Made by a program: the position numbers and the translations under genes. 64,000 nt of DNA from Cercis canadensis (lineage: Eukaryota > Streptophyta > Magnoliopsida > Fabales > Fabaceae): positions 595,624 to 659,623 of the forward strand of contig QAOA01007908.1 of NCBI GenBank assembly GCA_003255065.1, given 5' to 3'. A model generated the notes under the pieces. It was given only the letters and a program-made list of their open reading frames with translations, had not been told where the DNA came from and ran no database searches. Numbering within the stretch: the first letter of the stretch is position 1; each line of letters opens with the position of its first letter. This document shows, in pieces, positions 63,463 to 64,000 of the stretch.

Positions 63463-63662
63463 GGAAACTGGCGGGAAGAGATCCAGTCATGTTAACTTGA
63501 GTCATGTTGCTTAGATCTAAGCCGTCTATTCTATTTAAGGTCATTTCAACCATTAAAACACATTAATATTTAATGGTTGAAATGAGCTTTAATGGAATGG
63601 ACGGCTCAGATCTGAGCAACATGACTCAAGTGACATGACCGGATCCAAATCCGGAAACTGGC
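63463..63662. mobile_element. 180-bp hairpin MITE with exact 10-bp target duplication
   Basis: The element 63473-63652 is flanked by exact GGAAACTGGC (63463-63472 and 63653-63662). It is nearly a perfect foldback: left arm ...GATCCAGTCATG...CTTGAGTCATGTTG...CATTTCAACCATTAAA, right arm the reverse complement, and a loop of about 12 bases (ACACATTAATAT). Target length and full-length TIR arms fit a MULE-type MITE. Because the loop is short, a transcript could form a long double-stranded stem. Confidence 0.88.
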
Positions 63663-63906
63663 TGTGCCTGGTTTCATGCTTCTTATTGGAAAACGCTCGT
63701 ATATATCCCAAAGAGCTACACCTACCTTGACTCTGAGATTTTTTACCCTCCGTATTCCAGTAATTCTTTGTTTTGCTTCAATATTTCGTGGTTTCTTGAG
63801 GTGTTTGGATTGTTCGGAGGGAACTTGTTAAAAATTTGAGCCTGGTTTGAAAAGAGAAAGCTTCTCGTACTGGTGATGCTTTTCCTCTGGTTTCAAGGGC
63901 CATCAA

Positions 63907-63911
<5 letters not shown>
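63663..63911 (+). promoter_or_regulatory. Possible promoter and 5' leader of a gene beyond the window
   Basis: GC content rises, a TATATAT motif (CGTATATATCCC, about 63698-63709) is followed by leader-like sequence with T-rich and CT-rich parts, and no repeat matches are seen. If a plus-strand gene starts here, its coding part lies beyond 64000. This is an inference from composition only. Confidence 0.3.

Positions 63912-64000
<89 letters not shown>
63912..64000. repeat. Poly-T run of 89 bases at window end
   Basis: Uninterrupted T from 63912 to the last base. Homopolymers this long are unusual and typical of a contig edge or sequencing failure; it continues beyond the window. Confidence 0.9.

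Overview
The window is AT-rich plant nuclear DNA, almost certainly from a flowering plant and most likely a eudicot. The evidence is GT-AG introns in conserved plant genes, an NDR-type AGC kinase in the plant arrangement, a plant 2-oxoglutarate dioxygenase cluster, a restorer-like PPR relic, a plant mobile domain (PMD) gene, and many small Mutator-type (MULE) elements. I could not fix the species.

Layout. 1-6.1 kb: a 450-bp MULE-like element, then a complete SF3B5 (SF3b10) splicing-factor gene on the minus strand; part of its first coding exon is repeated at a one-base gap. 7.9-16.8 kb: a complete NDR protein kinase gene on the minus strand, whose 13 coding exons join without a break into 547 codons. 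16.9-20.9 kb: three non-autonomous MULE-like elements with 9-10 bp target duplications, two carrying GC-rich inverted repeats. 22-25.4 kb: three dead pieces, namely a PPR pseudogene, a LINE RNase H tail and a hAT transposase end. 26.9-38.3 kb: a tandem segmental duplication. Each copy holds a 2-oxoglutarate/Fe(II) dioxygenase gene and a Pack-MULE carrying a malectin-like receptor gene fragment and a Ty3/gypsy fossil. Dioxygenase copy B (34.1-35.9 kb) looks intact at 370 aa; copy A is broken, and only a third exon remains of a third copy. 32-43 kb: repeated noncoding blocks without a supported gene. 47.16-55.76 kb: a large MULE-type element in which a PMD gene (+) faces a MuDR-type transposase (-), with two small unfamiliar ORFs between them. 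Its long terminal inverted repeats hold an array of AAACGC/GCGTTT palindromes. 56.6-62.7 kb: a noncoding segmental duplication. 62.7-64 kb: a short tandem repeat, a hairpin MITE with a 10-bp target duplication, a possible 5' region of a downstream gene, and a terminal 89-T run that may be an assembly edge.

The functional host genes I would stand behind are SF3B5 (constitutive splicing, U2 snRNP), the NDR kinase (Hippo/MOR-type signalling) and dioxygenase copy B (specialised metabolism, substrate unknown). Most of the rest is transposon-derived. The most unusual unit is the PMD + MuDR element. Its transposase frame stays open over about 2.78 kb of coding sequence apart from seven stops, nearly all explicable by C-to-T or G-to-A change, which suggests an element silenced by methylation and decaying by deamination.

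Several single-n positions sit between near-identical flanking repeats and look like unmerged contig overlaps, so small tandem duplications there should not be taken as biology without checking.
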